64,000 bases of DNA from Sphingomonas gellani (GTDB lineage: Bacteria > Pseudomonadota > Alphaproteobacteria > Sphingomonadales > Sphingomonadaceae), in assembly GCF_900110035.1 (NCBI RefSeq), contig NZ_FOCF01000001.1, positions 682,001-746,000 on the forward strand, read 5' to 3'. Within the stretch, counting starts at the first letter, position 1; each line of letters starts with the position of its first letter. The notes beneath the pieces were generated by a model that was given only the letters and a program-made list of their open reading frames with translations, searched no databases and was not told the DNA's origin. The position numbers were made by a program, and so were the translations under genes. Of this stretch, positions 37,542 through 48,177 are shown piece by piece.

Positions 37542-38762
37542 TCAGGCCCAACTGCTCATCTTCGCTTCCAGGTTGACGCGAACCGCCTCGAAGAACTGCT
37601 CCGTCGTCATCCAGGCCTGATCGGGACCGATCAGGATCGCGAGATCCTTGGTCATCTTACCGCTCTCGACCGTCTCGATGCAGACCTTTTCCAGCGTTTC
37701 GGCAAAGCGGGTCACGTCCGGCGTGTTGTCGAACTTGCCGCGGTACTTCAGGCCGCCGGTCCAGGCGAAGATCGACGCGATCGGGTTGGTGGAGGTCGCC
37801 TTGCCCTGCTGATGCTGGCGATAGTGGCGCGTGACGGTGCCGTGCGCCGCTTCCGCCTCGACGGTCTTGCCGTCCGGGGTGAGCAGCACCGACGTCATCA
37901 GCCCCAGGCTGCCGAAGCCCTGCGCGACCTGATCCGACTGCACGTCGCCGTCGTAATTCTTGCACGCCCACACGAACTCGCCGTTCCACTTCAGCGCGGA
38001 GGCGACCATGTCATCGATCAGGCGATGCTCGTAAACGATGCCCGCTTCATTGAAGCGGTCCTTGAACTCGGCCTCGAACACCTCGGCGAACAGGTCCTTG
38101 AAGCGGCCGTCATACGCCTTCAGGATCGTGTTCTTCGTCGACAGGTACACGGGCCACTTCAGGTTCAGGCCGTAATGCATCGACGCGCGCGCGAAGTCGC
38201 GGATCGAGTCATCGAGGTTGTACATGCCCATGGCGACGCCCGACGAGGGGAACTGGAACACCTCCTCCTCGATGACCTGGCCATCGTCGCCCTGCCACTT
38301 CATGGTCAGCTTGCCGGCGCCGGGAACGCGGAAATCCGTCGCCTTGTACTGGTCGCCGAACGCGTGACGGCCGACGACGATCGGGTGGGTCCAGCCGGGG
38401 ATCAGGCGTGGGACGTTCTGGATGACGATCGGCTCACGGAAGACGACGCCGCCGAGGATGTTGCGGATCGTGCCGTTCGGCGACTTCCACATCTTCTTCA
38501 GGCCGAACTCCTCGACGCGCGCCTCGTCGGGAGTGATGGTCGCGCACTTGATGGCGACGCCATACTTCTGCGTGGCCTTGGCAGCGTCGACCGTAACGCG
38601 GTCCTCGGTCTCGTCGCGGTGCTGGATGCCCAAGTCGTAATATTCCAGCTGGATGTCCAAGTACGGCTTGATCAGGCGTTCGCGAATCCATTCCCAGATG
38701 ATTCGCGTCATCTCGTCGCCGTCGATCTCCACGACGGGCGTCTTCACCTGAATCTTGGCCAT
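37542..38762 (-). CDS. icd: NADP-dependent isocitrate dehydrogenase (eukaryotic-type subfamily)
   Basis: TCA-cycle enzyme, 406 residues, oxidising isocitrate to 2-oxoglutarate with NADP. The sequence is of the homodimeric eukaryotic-like class rather than the E. coli class. It begins [29 protein letters not shown], with [34 protein letters not shown], the substrate arginines in [38 protein letters not shown] (metal-binding aspartates) and [12 protein letters not shown] (NADP site). ATG 38762 is preferred because GAGGAA is then about 9 bases upstream; ATG 38768 would be too close to it. It stands alone with its own terminator. Confidence 0.97.
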   Translation of the reverse strand: MAKIQVKTPVVEIDGDEMTRIIWEWIRERLIKPYLDIQLEYYDLGIQHRDETEDRVTVDAAKATQKYGVAIKCATITPDEARVEEFGLKKMWKSPNGTIRNILGGVVFREPIVIQNVPRLIPGWTHPIVVGRHAFGDQYKATDFRVPGAGKLTMKWQGDDGQVIEEEVFQFPSSGVAMGMYNLDDSIRDFARASMHYGLNLKWPVYLSTKNTILKAYDGRFKDLFAEVFEAEFKDRFNEAGIVYEHRLIDDMVASALKWNGEFVWACKNYDGDVQSDQVAQGFGSLGLMTSVLLTPDGKTVEAEAAHGTVTRHYRQHQQGKATSTNPIASIFAWTGGLKYRGKFDNTPDVTRFAETLEKVCIETVESGKMTKDLAILIGPDQAWMTTEQFFEAVRVNLEAKMSSWA

Positions 38763-38872
38763 GTTCATGTTCCTCGGGAAGCTATGGGGGCGCGTCTAGG
38801 GACAAGGGGCGGCCGGATCAACCGGTGCGACGAGCCGTTGTGTCCGGCAGCCCGGCGGGTTAGACGCGACCC

Positions 38873-39595
38873 ATGGCATCGTTAGACAAGCCGCCCGTCA
38901 CGACCAGCACGGTCAAGTGGCGCTTCCCCGCCGTTCATCCAGAAGGCCGCAAATACGTCGCCATCGCGGTCGGGCTGACCCTGCTCGCCACGATCGTGAC
39001 GAAGGTGTTGTTCTGGCCCTTCGTCGGCCTGGTCATATGGGTCGCGACGTTCTTCCGCGATCCCGTGCGGACCACCCCGACGGGCGAGGACCTGATCGTC
39101 GCGCCGGCGGATGGGCTGATCACGATGATCCAGCGGGTTCCGATCCCGCGCGAACTGGCCGGCGATCTGGGCGACGCGCCGCTGGTCCGCGTGTCCATCT
39201 TCATGTCGGTGTTCGACGTACACATCAACCGCACGCCGATCGCCGGCACGATCAGGCAGGTGGTGTACATATCGGGCAAGTTCCTGAACGCCGACTTGGA
39301 CAAGGCATCGGACGAGAATGAGCGTCAGCACATCGTCGTAGAGGGACGTGACGGTCGGCTGATCGGGTTTACCCAGATCGCCGGGCTCGTCGCGCGACGG
39401 ATCGTTGGCTTCGTCAAGCCGGGCGACATGGTCGCCACTGGCCAGCGTGTCGGCCTGATCCGGTTCGGCAGCCGGGTCGACGTGTACCTGCCCGACGATG
39501 TGGTACCGCAGGTCGCGCTGGGCCAACGGTCGATCGCGGGCGAGACCGTGATCGGGCGAGTTGCCGGCAGTCCGGTGACGGGTATTGCCCAGTGA
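38873..39595 (+). CDS. psd: Phosphatidylserine decarboxylase, short type
   Basis: Proenzyme of 240 residues that decarboxylates phosphatidylserine to phosphatidylethanolamine. It belongs to the short PSD-A class: an N-terminal membrane helix pair ([29 protein letters not shown]), FFRDPVR, APADGLI, the [16 protein letters not shown] motif, and the self-cleavage site Gly199-Ser200 in [11 protein letters not shown], where the serine becomes the pyruvoyl cofactor. It is followed by pssA, giving both steps from CDP-diacylglycerol to phosphatidylethanolamine in one operon; cdsA at 45 kb supplies the precursor. Confidence 0.96.
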   Translation: MASLDKPPVTTSTVKWRFPAVHPEGRKYVAIAVGLTLLATIVTKVLFWPFVGLVIWVATFFRDPVRTTPTGEDLIVAPADGLITMIQRVPIPRELAGDLGDAPLVRVSIFMSVFDVHINRTPIAGTIRQVVYISGKFLNADLDKASDENERQHIVVEGRDGRLIGFTQIAGLVARRIVGFVKPGDMVATGQRVGLIRFGSRVDVYLPDDVVPQVALGQRSIAGETVIGRVAGSPVTGIAQ

Positions 39596-39650
39596 GCAGG
39601 ACACGGACACTCATCACAAGCGTATGGCATCACGCCCTGGCGAGTCTGTG

Positions 39651-40454
39651 ATGCCGATGCGCCATCGGCTCCGCCAAACGCCGCGCGGGCTTCCCTTACG
39701 TGCGGTCGCGCCGAATGCCGTCACCGCCCTGGCACTATGTTCGGGATTGAGCGGCGTGCGATTCGCGTTGGGCGGAGAGTGGGAGCGGGCGGTGACGATG
39801 ATCCTCGTCGCCGGCGTACTCGACGGGATCGACGGTCGCATCGCGCGCTTGCTGCGTGGGCAAAGCCGCTTCGGTGCGGAACTCGACTCCTTGTCCGACG
39901 CGATCAGTTTCGGCGTGTCTCCGGCCCTGATTCTCTACCTGTGGTCGCTCGCGGCACTGCCGCGGCTGGGATGGATCTCGGCATTGTTGCTGGCCGTGTT
40001 CTGTGCACTGCGTCTAGCGCGCTTCAACGCGAAGATCGACGAGACCGATCAGCCGCACAAGTCGGCCGGGTTCCTGACCGGCGTGCCCGCTCCCGTCGGC
40101 GCGGGCTTGGCCATGCTGCCCATGTTCCTGTGGTTCTGGACCGACGAGCCCGTTTTTGCGTCCCCGCTACTTGTTGCCCCGTGGGTCGCGCTGGTGGCTA
40201 TATTGATGGTGTCGAGCGTCGCCACCTACAGCTGGTCGTCGATGCGTCTGCGCCCGCATGTCCGCTTCGAAGCGTTGGCCGGTGTTGTCCTGCTTGGTGC
40301 CGCTTTGGTCACCGCACCGTGGCACACACTCAGCGGCATCGGCATCGCTTATCTCGCGACGCTGCCGTTCAGCATCGCGAGCTATGCCCGGGTCAAGCGG
40401 CTGCGCGCAGGTGCCGGATCGCAGCAGGTACCGGCTGCGCCGCCCACCGCCTGA
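39651..40454 (+). CDS. pssA: CDP-diacylglycerol-serine O-phosphatidyltransferase
   Basis: Membrane enzyme of 267 residues that makes phosphatidylserine, the substrate of Psd encoded just upstream. The CDP-alcohol phosphotransferase motif is complete: DG-x2-AR-x8-G-x3-D-x3-D in DGRIARLL...GAELDSLSD. Eight or so hydrophobic helices follow the N-terminal PNAVTALALCSGLSG. The start is uncertain: ATG 39651 or 39657 fits the usual N-terminus RGLPLRAVAPNAV, while ATG 39624 and TTG 39585 are further upstream and the latter would overlap psd. Its 3' end overlaps a convergent small membrane-protein gene. Confidence 0.93.
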   Translation: MPMRHRLRQTPRGLPLRAVAPNAVTALALCSGLSGVRFALGGEWERAVTMILVAGVLDGIDGRIARLLRGQSRFGAELDSLSDAISFGVSPALILYLWSLAALPRLGWISALLLAVFCALRLARFNAKIDETDQPHKSAGFLTGVPAPVGAGLAMLPMFLWFWTDEPVFASPLLVAPWVALVAILMVSSVATYSWSSMRLRPHVRFEALAGVVLLGAALVTAPWHTLSGIGIAYLATLPFSIASYARVKRLRAGAGSQQVPAAPPTA

Positions 40455-40629
40455 TCGCGATACGACGCTCCGCCCCGGCCAACGTCGCCAGCGGAGCGAA
40501 GCCCGTTTCCCGATTTCCGACCATCAGATTGACGATCCGACGCCACTGCGGCGCAACCGTCACAAACATCACGCCACATGCCACAAACATCGCGCCCGCA
40601 AAGGTCAAGGCACACACAATCGCATTCAT
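40393..40629 (-). CDS. Small membrane protein of unknown function
   Basis: A 78-residue protein with one clear transmembrane helix at the N-terminus (MNAIVCALTFAGAMFVACGVMFVTV), then a basic cytoplasmic-type tail (RRIVNLMVGNRETGFAPLATLAG...). I do not recognise the family. ATG 40629 has GGAGGCGG 3-8 bases upstream, which supports translation. Its last 62 bp overlap the end of pssA on the other strand. It diverges from rpsB, with a 318-bp gap between them. Confidence 0.6.
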   Translation of the reverse strand: MNAIVCALTFAGAMFVACGVMFVTVAPQWRRIVNLMVGNRETGFAPLATLAGAERRIAIRRWAAQPVPAAIRHLRAAA

Positions 40630-40947
40630 ATCCGCCTCCGACACCCGCGAACCTGTTGGATCGCAAGCAAAACCCAATAGTTATCCACAGGTTCCGTGGC
40701 GGGCTGTTCCGGGATGGGGCTGAGAGCCGTCCTTCCCGGCACGTGAGCAACGTGTCCGCTGTGTGAGCCCCTTATGTTCTCATTGCGTTCCCAGTGTCAA
40801 GCGGCGCGGAACTGTTGCATTCTGTCGGCACATTGAGTAAGGGCGCCGCCTCAACTCCGCATGGGAAGCATCACATACCGGTGCGCCGAGGCTTTCAGCC
40901 TCTCGCGTCATCCGCTTCCCAGAGGCTCAACCGGAAGGAATATCGAC
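40630..40947. other. Intergenic region upstream of rpsB
   Basis: No gene is visible in this gap between the small membrane-protein gene and rpsB. It contains a single consensus DnaA-box sequence (TTATCCACA, 40681-40689), a TTGAG/CTCAA inverted repeat (40833-40854 region), and, in the last 85 bp, a nested hairpin that probably belongs to the rpsB leader. I could not identify a convincing -35/-10 pair for rpsB. Confidence 0.5.
40863..40920 (+). promoter_or_regulatory. Candidate structured rpsB leader
   Basis: The closing stem GGGAAGC/GCTTCCC (40863-40869 and 40914-40920) encloses the hairpin GAGGC-TTTCA-GCCTC (40888-40902), 27 bp before the rpsB ATG. Ribosomal protein S2 represses its own operon through a leader in other proteobacteria, so this could be the target. 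The fold is by eye. Confidence 0.5.
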
Positions 40948-41772
40948 ATGGCGGCTCCAGTCGTCAGCATGCAGCAGCTCATCGAAACCGGCGCGCACTT
41001 CGGCCACCAGACGCATCGCTGGAACCCGAAGATGAAGCCGTACATCTTCGGCGACCGCAACGGGGTTCACATCCTGGACCTGTCGCAGACCGTGCCGTTG
41101 TTTGCGCGCGCTCTCGAATTCGTTAGCCAGACCGTCGCAAGCGGCGGCAAGGTGCTGTTCGTCGGCACCAAGCGTCAGGCGCAGGAGCCGATCGCGGACT
41201 CCGCCCGTCGTGCAGGTCAGCATTTCGTCAATCACCGTTGGCTGGGCGGCATGCTCACCAACTGGAAGACCATCTCGAACTCGATCAAGCGCATGAAGGC
41301 GCTCGAGGAGCAATTGGCGGGCGACACGGCTGGTCTGACCAAGAAGGAAGTTCTCCAGCTCACCCGTGAGCGCGACAAGCTTGAGCAGTCGCTGGGCGGC
41401 ATCCGCGACATGGGCGGTGTTCCGGACGTGATGTTCGTGATCGACGCCAACAAGGAAGAACTGGCGATCAAGGAAGCCAACACGCTGGGCATCCCGGTGG
41501 TGGCGATCCTCGACTCCAACGTGTCGCCGGACGGCATCGCGTTCCCGGTGCCGGCGAACGACGACGCCAGCCGCGCGATACGCCTGTACTGCGAAGCGAT
41601 CGCGATCGCCGCGACCCGCGGCAATCAGCAGGGCCAGGCCCAGCGCGGCGTGGATCTGGGTGCGCAGGACGTGGCGCCGACCGAGGAAGCGCTGAACGTT
41701 CCGGCCGAGGATCAGGGTGCCGCGACCGTCGAGGGCGCCGGGCACGAGACCGAGCGTCAGATCGACGCATAA
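40948..41772 (+). CDS. rpsB: 30S ribosomal protein S2
   Basis: Small-subunit protein S2, 274 residues. ATG 40948 is supported by GGAAGGA upstream and by the family start ([29 protein letters not shown]). Other hallmarks are [68 protein letters not shown] and [31 protein letters not shown]. The C-terminal 40 residues are an acidic, low-complexity extension ([19 protein letters not shown]...) common in alphaproteobacteria. It is co-transcribed with tsf across a hairpin. Confidence 0.98.
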   Translation: MAAPVVSMQQLIETGAHFGHQTHRWNPKMKPYIFGDRNGVHILDLSQTVPLFARALEFVSQTVASGGKVLFVGTKRQAQEPIADSARRAGQHFVNHRWLGGMLTNWKTISNSIKRMKALEEQLAGDTAGLTKKEVLQLTRERDKLEQSLGGIRDMGGVPDVMFVIDANKEELAIKEANTLGIPVVAILDSNVSPDGIAFPVPANDDASRAIRLYCEAIAIAATRGNQQGQAQRGVDLGAQDVAPTEEALNVPAEDQGAATVEGAGHETERQIDA

Positions 41773-41779
41773 TCGTCAT

Positions 41780-41804
41780 GGGGCCGTTCCATGGGGACGG
41801 TCCC
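41780..41804 (+). terminator. Intercistronic hairpin between rpsB and tsf
   Basis: GGGGCCGTTCC (41780-41790) pairs with GGGACGGTCCC-type sequence to 41804, giving an 11-bp stem with two wobble pairs and a 3-nt loop, followed by AGCCTTT. It could attenuate transcription so that S2 is made in excess over EF-Ts, or act as a processing site. Confidence 0.5.
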
Positions 41805-41904
41805 AGCCTTTACCGTCTCCTGCTTATCCGTTGCGGCTGATCCGGCATCCGGCCTGGATCGATCACCGGATTGAGCAGGGCGGGTTCATGCAAGGAACGA
41901 AATA

Positions 41905-42840
41905 ATGGCCGACATCACGGCTTCGATGGTCAAGGACCTGCGCGAGAAGAGCGGCGCGGGCATGATGGATTGCAAGAAGGCGCTGAACGAGACCGGCGGC
42001 GACATGGATGCGGCCATGGACTGGCTGCGCACCAAGGGCCTCGCGGCCGCGCAGAAGAAGTCCAGCCGTACCGCGGCCGAGGGTCTGGTCGGCGTCGCCA
42101 CCAGCGGCACCAAGGGTGCGGCGGTGGAGGTGAACTCCGAAACCGACTTCGTCGCGAAGAACGATCAGTTCCAGAGCTTCGTTCGTGAAGTCACACAGAT
42201 CGCACTGGCGACCGGCGACGATATCGAGGCGATCAAGGGTGAGGCGATACCGTCGGGCACGACCGTGTCCGAGGTGCTGACCAACAACATCGCAACGATC
42301 GGCGAGAACCAGTCGCTGCGTCGCGCCAAGCGTCTCGAAGTCGTGAACGGCGCCGTGGTGTCCTATGTGCACAACGCTGCATCGCCCGGCCTGGGGAAGA
42401 TCGGCGTGCTGGTCGCGCTGGAGTCCGAAGCGTCCGACGACGTGCTTCAGGGCCTGGGCAAGCAGCTCGCGATGCATATCGCAGCAGCGTTCCCGAAGGC
42501 ACTGAACGAGGAGGATCTGGACGAGGCGGAGATCGAGCGCGAGCGCGCGATCGCCACCGAAAAGGCGTCCGAGAGCGGCAAGCCGGCCGATATCATCGCC
42601 AAGATGGTCGAGGGCTCGATCGCCAAGTACCGCAAGGAGCATGCCCTGGTCAGCCAGCTGTTCGTGATGGACGGCAAGACCAAGATCTCCGACGTGATCG
42701 CCAAGGCGGGCAAGGATGCCGGCGCCAACATCGTGCTGAAGGACTATGTCCGCTTCCAGCTGGGTGAAGGCATCGAAAAGGAAGAGTCCGACTTCGCCGC
42801 CGAGGTTGCGGCAGCATCGGGCGTTCCTCAGGGTTCCTGA
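41905..42840 (+). CDS. tsf: Elongation factor Ts
   Basis: Nucleotide exchange factor for EF-Tu, 311 residues. The N-terminal UBA-like domain has the two signature sequences, [19 protein letters not shown] and the TDFVAKN motif ([14 protein letters not shown], near residue 80), where Asp and Phe push on EF-Tu. The dimerisation/core domains include [27 protein letters not shown] and the C-terminal [17 protein letters not shown]. It follows rpsB, the common order, and ends at a strong terminator. Confidence 0.98.
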   Translation: MADITASMVKDLREKSGAGMMDCKKALNETGGDMDAAMDWLRTKGLAAAQKKSSRTAAEGLVGVATSGTKGAAVEVNSETDFVAKNDQFQSFVREVTQIALATGDDIEAIKGEAIPSGTTVSEVLTNNIATIGENQSLRRAKRLEVVNGAVVSYVHNAASPGLGKIGVLVALESEASDDVLQGLGKQLAMHIAAAFPKALNEEDLDEAEIERERAIATEKASESGKPADIIAKMVEGSIAKYRKEHALVSQLFVMDGKTKISDVIAKAGKDAGANIVLKDYVRFQLGEGIEKEESDFAAEVAAASGVPQGS

Positions 42841-42860
42841 TCGCCTGAACGACGATGAAG

Positions 42861-42896
42861 AGGGGGAGGGGCCAGGATGCTCCTTCCCCTTTTTTG
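42861..42896 (+). terminator. Intrinsic terminator of rpsB-tsf
   Basis: An 8-bp stem (GGGGAGGG at 42863-42870 with TCCTTCCCC to 42889) with an 11-nt loop is followed by six T residues (42890-42895). It lies 20 bp after tsf. Confidence 0.88.
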
Positions 42897-43010
42897 TTGC
42901 CTGACGCCACGCCGATTGCCGCGTTCGCCGCATCGTCGCCGGTTGCCCCCCAACGTCCGCGCGCCTAAGGTCCGCCCCATTCCTTCCCTGTTCGAGTAAG
43001 CCCGATCCAC

Positions 43011-43751
43011 ATGCCTCATCCCCGCTTCAAACGTATACTCCTGAAGCTGTCCGGCGAGGTCCTGATGGGAAACGGCAAGCTCGCGATTGATCCCGAAGTG
43101 ACCGCGCGCGTGGCGGGCGAGATCGCAGATGTGCGCAACGCCGGATATGAGCTGTGCGTCGTGGTCGGCGGCGGGAACATCTTTCGCGGCCTGTCCGCCG
43201 CGGCGAAGGGGATCGAGCGCGCCACGGCCGATTACATGGGCATGCTGGCGACGGTGATGAACGCGCTCGCCGTCCAGAACGCGCTGGAGACGATCGGCGT
43301 GGACACGCGGGTGCAGTCTGCGATCCCGATGGCGTCTGTCTGCGAGCCGTTTATCCGCCGGCGTGCCGAACGTCATTTGCAGAAAGGCCGTGTGGTGATC
43401 TTCGCCGCCGGGGTCGGAAGTCCGTTCTTCACCACGGACTCAGGCGCCGCGCTGCGCGCCGCAGAGATGAAGTGCGACGCCCTGTTCAAGGGGACCAGCG
43501 TCGACGGCGTCTATGACGCCGATCCGAAGAAGGTGCCCGATGCCAAGCGGTACGACACCGTGTCCTTCAACCGGGTGCTGTCCGACGACCTGAAGGTCAT
43601 GGACGCGTCCGCCGTGGCTTTGTGCCGCGACAACAATATTCCCATCGTGGTCTTCAACATCCGTGAGCACGGCAACTTTGCCGCGGTCCTGTCGGGTGAT
43701 GGAGTTTCCACGACGGTTCAGACCCAGGAGACGACCGATGCCCGCCTATGA
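43011..43751 (+). CDS. pyrH: UMP kinase
   Basis: Hexameric UMP kinase of the amino-acid-kinase fold, 246 residues, making UDP for pyrimidine nucleotides and sugar-nucleotides. The N-terminal [14 protein letters not shown], the GGGNIFRG loop, the [16 protein letters not shown] helix, the ATP-site GKVVIFAAG-like [18 protein letters not shown] and [21 protein letters not shown] are all conserved. It is first in a nine-gene run that ends at fabZ; frr begins before its stop codon. Confidence 0.97.
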   Translation: MPHPRFKRILLKLSGEVLMGNGKLAIDPEVTARVAGEIADVRNAGYELCVVVGGGNIFRGLSAAAKGIERATADYMGMLATVMNALAVQNALETIGVDTRVQSAIPMASVCEPFIRRRAERHLQKGRVVIFAAGVGSPFFTTDSGAALRAAEMKCDALFKGTSVDGVYDADPKKVPDAKRYDTVSFNRVLSDDLKVMDASAVALCRDNNIPIVVFNIREHGNFAAVLSGDGVSTTVQTQETTDARL

Positions 43752-44291
43752 CAAATCCGATCTCGAGCGCCGTATGGCGGGCGCCGTCGAAGCGCTGAAG
43801 CACGATCTGGCTGGGCTGCGCACGGGCCGCGCATCGACCGCGCTGCTCGATCCAGTCACCGTTGAGGTTTATGGCAGCCACATGCCCCTGTCGCAGGTGG
43901 CGACCGTGTCGGTGCCGGAACCGCGCATGCTGTCGGTGCAGGTTTGGGACAAGTCGAACATCGGGCCGGTCGAGAAGGCGATCCGTTCCGCCGGTCTGGG
44001 CCTCAATCCGATCAACGACGGCAATACGCTCCGTCTGCCGATCCCGGACCTGACCGAGGAGCGGCGCAAGGAACTCGCCAAGCTGGCGGGGCAATATGCC
44101 GAAAGGGCACGGGTTGCGGTCCGCAACGTTCGCCGCGACGGCATGGACAGCCTTAAGGTCGACGAGAAGAAGGGCGTGTTCGGCGAGGACGACCGCAAGC
44201 GGCACGAAACCGATATCCAGAAGCTGACCGACAAGACGGTGGGCGAACTGGACGTCGCCGCCGCCGCCAAGGAGAAGGAAATCCTGGGCAA

Positions 44292-44295
<4 letters not shown>
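43738..44295 (+). CDS. frr: Ribosome recycling factor
   Basis: Splits post-termination ribosomes together with EF-G. The 185-residue product is of standard length, with [71 protein letters not shown] and [10 protein letters not shown], all family hallmarks. The ATG at 43738 overlaps the end of pyrH and is preceded by CAGGAG, so both are translated from one message. The stop overlaps the uppS GTG. Confidence 0.97.
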
Positions 44296-45022
<727 letters not shown>

Positions 45023-45026
<4 letters not shown>

Positions 45027-45820
45027 CCGGGGTCACGCCGTCCAAGGCGCCGTCAGACCTTCTTCTGCGCTCCGTTGCCGGTGTCGGCATGGTCGCCTTG
45101 GCCGTGGCAGCGCTGGTCGCGGGCGGCATGGTGTTGTGGCTGCTGTGCGCGGTAGCCGGACTGTTCATGATGGCGGAATGGTCGGACCTGCACGGCATCG
45201 ACGGACGGCAGAAGCGTCTGGCACAGTACAGCCTGTTCGTGCCGCTGGCGCTGATGGCATCACCGCTGGCTGCCGGTCCGGGCTTTCTCACCCTCGGACT
45301 GTTGGCAGGCGCCGCTTTTTTCATCGTGATCGTGACCGGGCGGAAAGATCTCGCGATCGGCACGGTCTATGTGGGACTGCCGATCCTGGCGCTGCTGCTG
45401 ATCCGGCGGCAGCATGAGGGCGTTGTCTGGACGCTGTGGGCGCTGTCGTTGGTCTGGGCGACCGACATCGGCGCGTATTTCGCCGGACGCGCGATCGGCG
45501 GCCTGAAACTGGCTCCACGGCTCAGTCCATCCAAGACATGGGCCGGCCTCATCGGCGGCGTCTTTCTGGCATCAATCGTGGGCGCCGCCTTTCACGGTTT
45601 CTACGGCCTGCCGCTGCGCATGACGCTGGCCACGCCAGCCCTGGCGGTTCTGGCGCAATGCGGTGACCTGTACGAGAGTTCGCTGAAACGGCGCGCGGGC
45701 GTCAAGGACTCTGGGACCCTCATCCCCGGACACGGCGGTGTGCTGGACAGGCTGGACGGTGTCGTCCCCGTCGCCCCCGTAGCGGCACTGCTGGCCGTAT
45801 TGCCGCATTTCTACACATGA
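45023..45820 (+). CDS. cdsA: Phosphatidate cytidylyltransferase
   Basis: Integral membrane enzyme making CDP-diacylglycerol, the common precursor of phospholipids. The 265-residue protein has about seven hydrophobic helices and the C-terminal CDS signature: SSLKRRAGVKDSGTLIPGHGGVLDRLDG, matching the S-x2-KR-x4-KD-x5-HGG-x3-R-x-D pattern. Start GTG 45023 overlaps the uppS stop by 4 nt; its own stop overlaps dxr (ATGA). It supplies substrate to PssA encoded at 39.6 kb. Confidence 0.95.
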
Positions 45821-46989
45821 GAAGCGTTTCCATTCTTGGCGCGACCGGATCGGTCGGAACTTCCACCCTGGACCTGGTGGAGCGCCGGCCCGACGATTTC
45901 AGCGTTTTGGCCCTCACCGCCCATCGCGACGTGGCCGGTCTCGCGGCGGCCGCTATCCGCACGGGCGCGAAATTGGCGGTGGTTGCCGACGACTCGTGCC
46001 TGCCGGAGCTAAGATCGGCGCTCGCCGGAACCTCCGTCGAGGCGGCTGGGGGTGCCCAGGCAGTGATCGACGCCGCTGCCTTGGGTGCAGACTGGACGAT
46101 GGCCTCCATCGTCGGCTGCGCAGGGCTGGCGCCGCTGATGGCCGCCATCGCGACAGGCGGGACGATCGCGCTGGCGAACAAGGAAGCGCTCGTCTCCGCC
46201 GGTGACGTGGTGATGTCGGCAGTCCAGTCCCGTGGAGCCACGCTGCTGCCGGTCGATTCCGAGCATAATGCCATCTTTCAGTGCTTCGACTTTGCCCGAC
46301 CCGAACGGGTGCGCCGGATCATCCTGACGGCGAGTGGCGGTCCGTTTCGAACCACGAGCCGTGAGGCCATGGCGCAGGTCACGGTCGCGCAGGCCGTGGC
46401 GCATCCCAATTGGTCGATGGGCGCGAAGATTTCCGTCGACAGTGCGACCATGATGAACAAGGGCCTGGAGCTGATCGAGGCGGCCCGGCTGTTCCCGGTC
46501 GCGTCCGACCAGATCGAGATCGTGGTGCATCGCCAATCGGTGATCCACAGCCTGGTCGATTATGTCGACGGGTCGATGCTCGCACAACTGGGTCCGTCCG
46601 ACATGCGGGTTCCGATCGCACATGCGCTGGCATGGCCGGACCGTATGGCAACGCCGATGCCGGCGCTCGATCTGGTGAAGCTGGGCAAGCTGGAGTTCGA
46701 GGCGCCCGATCTTGAACGGTTCCCGGCGCTACGCCTTGCGCGCCAGGCCGTCGATGCCGGCGGTGGCTATCCCGCGGTGCTGAACGCAGCCAATGAGGTG
46801 GCCGTCGAGGCGTTCCTGGATGAGCGGATCGGCTTCCTCGAAATCGCCGCAATCGTCGAGGATACGATGCAGCGGCTCGATACACCGTCCCCGACGACGC
46901 TGGACGCGGTACTTGCCGTGGATGCGGAGGCGCGGAGACTGACAGGCGAGCGCGTAGCGAAGGGGCGTGTAGAGGACCCTGTGGCGTGA
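45817..46989 (+). CDS. dxr: 1-deoxy-D-xylulose-5-phosphate reductoisomerase
   Basis: First committed enzyme of the MEP isoprenoid pathway, 390 residues. It has the NADPH motif GATGSVGTSTLDLV at the N-terminus, the LANKEALVSAGD segment, SEHNAIFQCF with metal ligands, the flexible loop ASGGPFRTTSR with the catalytic His in AVAHPNWSMGAKISVDSATMMNKGLELIEA, and the VHRQSVIHSLVDYVDGS part. It lies between cdsA and rseP with 4-nt overlaps. Together with ispE and uppS it covers three steps towards undecaprenyl phosphate. Confidence 0.97.
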   Translation: MRSVSILGATGSVGTSTLDLVERRPDDFSVLALTAHRDVAGLAAAAIRTGAKLAVVADDSCLPELRSALAGTSVEAAGGAQAVIDAAALGADWTMASIVGCAGLAPLMAAIATGGTIALANKEALVSAGDVVMSAVQSRGATLLPVDSEHNAIFQCFDFARPERVRRIILTASGGPFRTTSREAMAQVTVAQAVAHPNWSMGAKISVDSATMMNKGLELIEAARLFPVASDQIEIVVHRQSVIHSLVDYVDGSMLAQLGPSDMRVPIAHALAWPDRMATPMPALDLVKLGKLEFEAPDLERFPALRLARQAVDAGGGYPAVLNAANEVAVEAFLDERIGFLEIAAIVEDTMQRLDTPSPTTLDAVLAVDAEARRLTGERVAKGRVEDPVA

Positions 46990-48119
46990 ACGAGACCCCT
47001 GGCTTTCTGTGGACGGTGCTGGCCTTTGTGGCGGTGATCGGTCCGCTCGTGTTCGTTCATGAAATGGGACACTATCTGGCCGGGCGCCTGTTCGGCGTGA
47101 AGGCGGAGGCGTTCTCGATCGGGTTCGGGCGCGAAATCGCTGGGTTCACGGACCGCCGGGGTACCCGCTGGAAGTTCGGCTGGCTGCCGCTTGGTGGCTA
47201 TGTCCGCTTTGCCGGCGACATGAACCCGGCCAGTCAGCCCGACGCGGCGTGGTTGGCCTTGCCCGCCGACGAACGCAACAGGACGTTTCAGGCGAAGCCG
47301 GTGTGGCAGCGGGCGATCATCGTCGCCGCGGGTCCCGTGGTGAACTTCCTGCTCGCGCTGATTATCCTGGCCGGCTTCGCCATGGCGTATGGGGAGGCAC
47401 GCATGGCCCCCATCGTCGGTGCAGTGCAGCCGGGCAGCCCCGCCGCTCTCGCCGGCCTGCGTCCCGGCGACACGGTGTCGGCGCTGGACGATCGGCCGAT
47501 CGCGCAGTTCGACGACATGATCCGCTTCGTGCGGATACGCGCAGGGGAGGCGGTACGGGTTCGTGGCAAGCGGGACGGCCAGCCGTTTGCCGTCAACGCC
47601 ACGATCGCGACCGACGTTCAACGCGATCGGTTCGGCAACGAATACCGCATGGGGATGCTGGGGATCGTCGGTGACACGCCGGTCTATGCCCCTGTATCGG
47701 CGCTCCGCGCGCCGGTCATCGCCGTGCGCCAGATCGGGCAGATCATCGACACGACGGTGGAAACGCTCGGCCAGGTGATCAGCGGGCGGCGGTCGGTCAA
47801 GGAACTTGGCGGGCCGCTCAGGATCGCCAAGGTGTCCGGGGAAATGACGTCGATGGGGCTGGCGGCCTATGTGTGGCTGATCGGGCTGTTGTCCATCAAT
47901 CTCGGGTTCATCAACCTGCTGCCAGTCCCCATGCTGGATGGCGGCCATCTGCTGTTCTATGCGGTGGAGGCGATCCGTCGGCGGCCGCTGGAGCCGCATG
48001 TGCAGGAATGGGCGTTTCGCGGCGGTCTGGTGGCGGTCGTGACGTTGATGTTGGTGGTGACCTTCAACGATCTGGGGGCAGTCGGCTTGTGGAAGAACCT
48101 CGCCGGCTTGATTGGGTGA
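46986..48119 (+). CDS. rseP: Site-2 intramembrane zinc protease RseP
   Basis: Intramembrane metalloprotease that cleaves anti-sigma factors and other membrane peptides. The 377 residues start at GTG 46986. The zinc site is His25-Glu26-x2-His29 in FVHEMGHYLAGRLFG, with the third ligand in the LDG motif PMLDGGHLLFY near residue 317. A single PDZ domain lies between (about 130-215; GSPAALAGLRPGDTVSALDD), shorter than the two-PDZ E. coli enzyme, as usual in alphaproteobacteria. Four membrane helices are expected. The gene sits just before bamA, the common arrangement. Confidence 0.95.
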   Translation: MNETPGFLWTVLAFVAVIGPLVFVHEMGHYLAGRLFGVKAEAFSIGFGREIAGFTDRRGTRWKFGWLPLGGYVRFAGDMNPASQPDAAWLALPADERNRTFQAKPVWQRAIIVAAGPVVNFLLALIILAGFAMAYGEARMAPIVGAVQPGSPAALAGLRPGDTVSALDDRPIAQFDDMIRFVRIRAGEAVRVRGKRDGQPFAVNATIATDVQRDRFGNEYRMGMLGIVGDTPVYAPVSALRAPVIAVRQIGQIIDTTVETLGQVISGRRSVKELGGPLRIAKVSGEMTSMGLAAYVWLIGLLSINLGFINLLPVPMLDGGHLLFYAVEAIRRRPLEPHVQEWAFRGGLVAVVTLMLVVTFNDLGAVGLWKNLAGLIG

Positions 48120-48177
48120 CCGGAGTGGGGCAGGGCGGGCACGCAGGGGAAGCGTCACGCTTCTTGGGGTGGATCGG

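Noticed and set aside
40681..40689. Single consensus DnaA box (TTATCCACA) upstream of rpsB, perhaps an origin
   Set aside because: One isolated 9-mer without a cluster, AT-rich unwinding element or dnaA/hemE/parAB genes nearby; chance or minor regulation is more likely.
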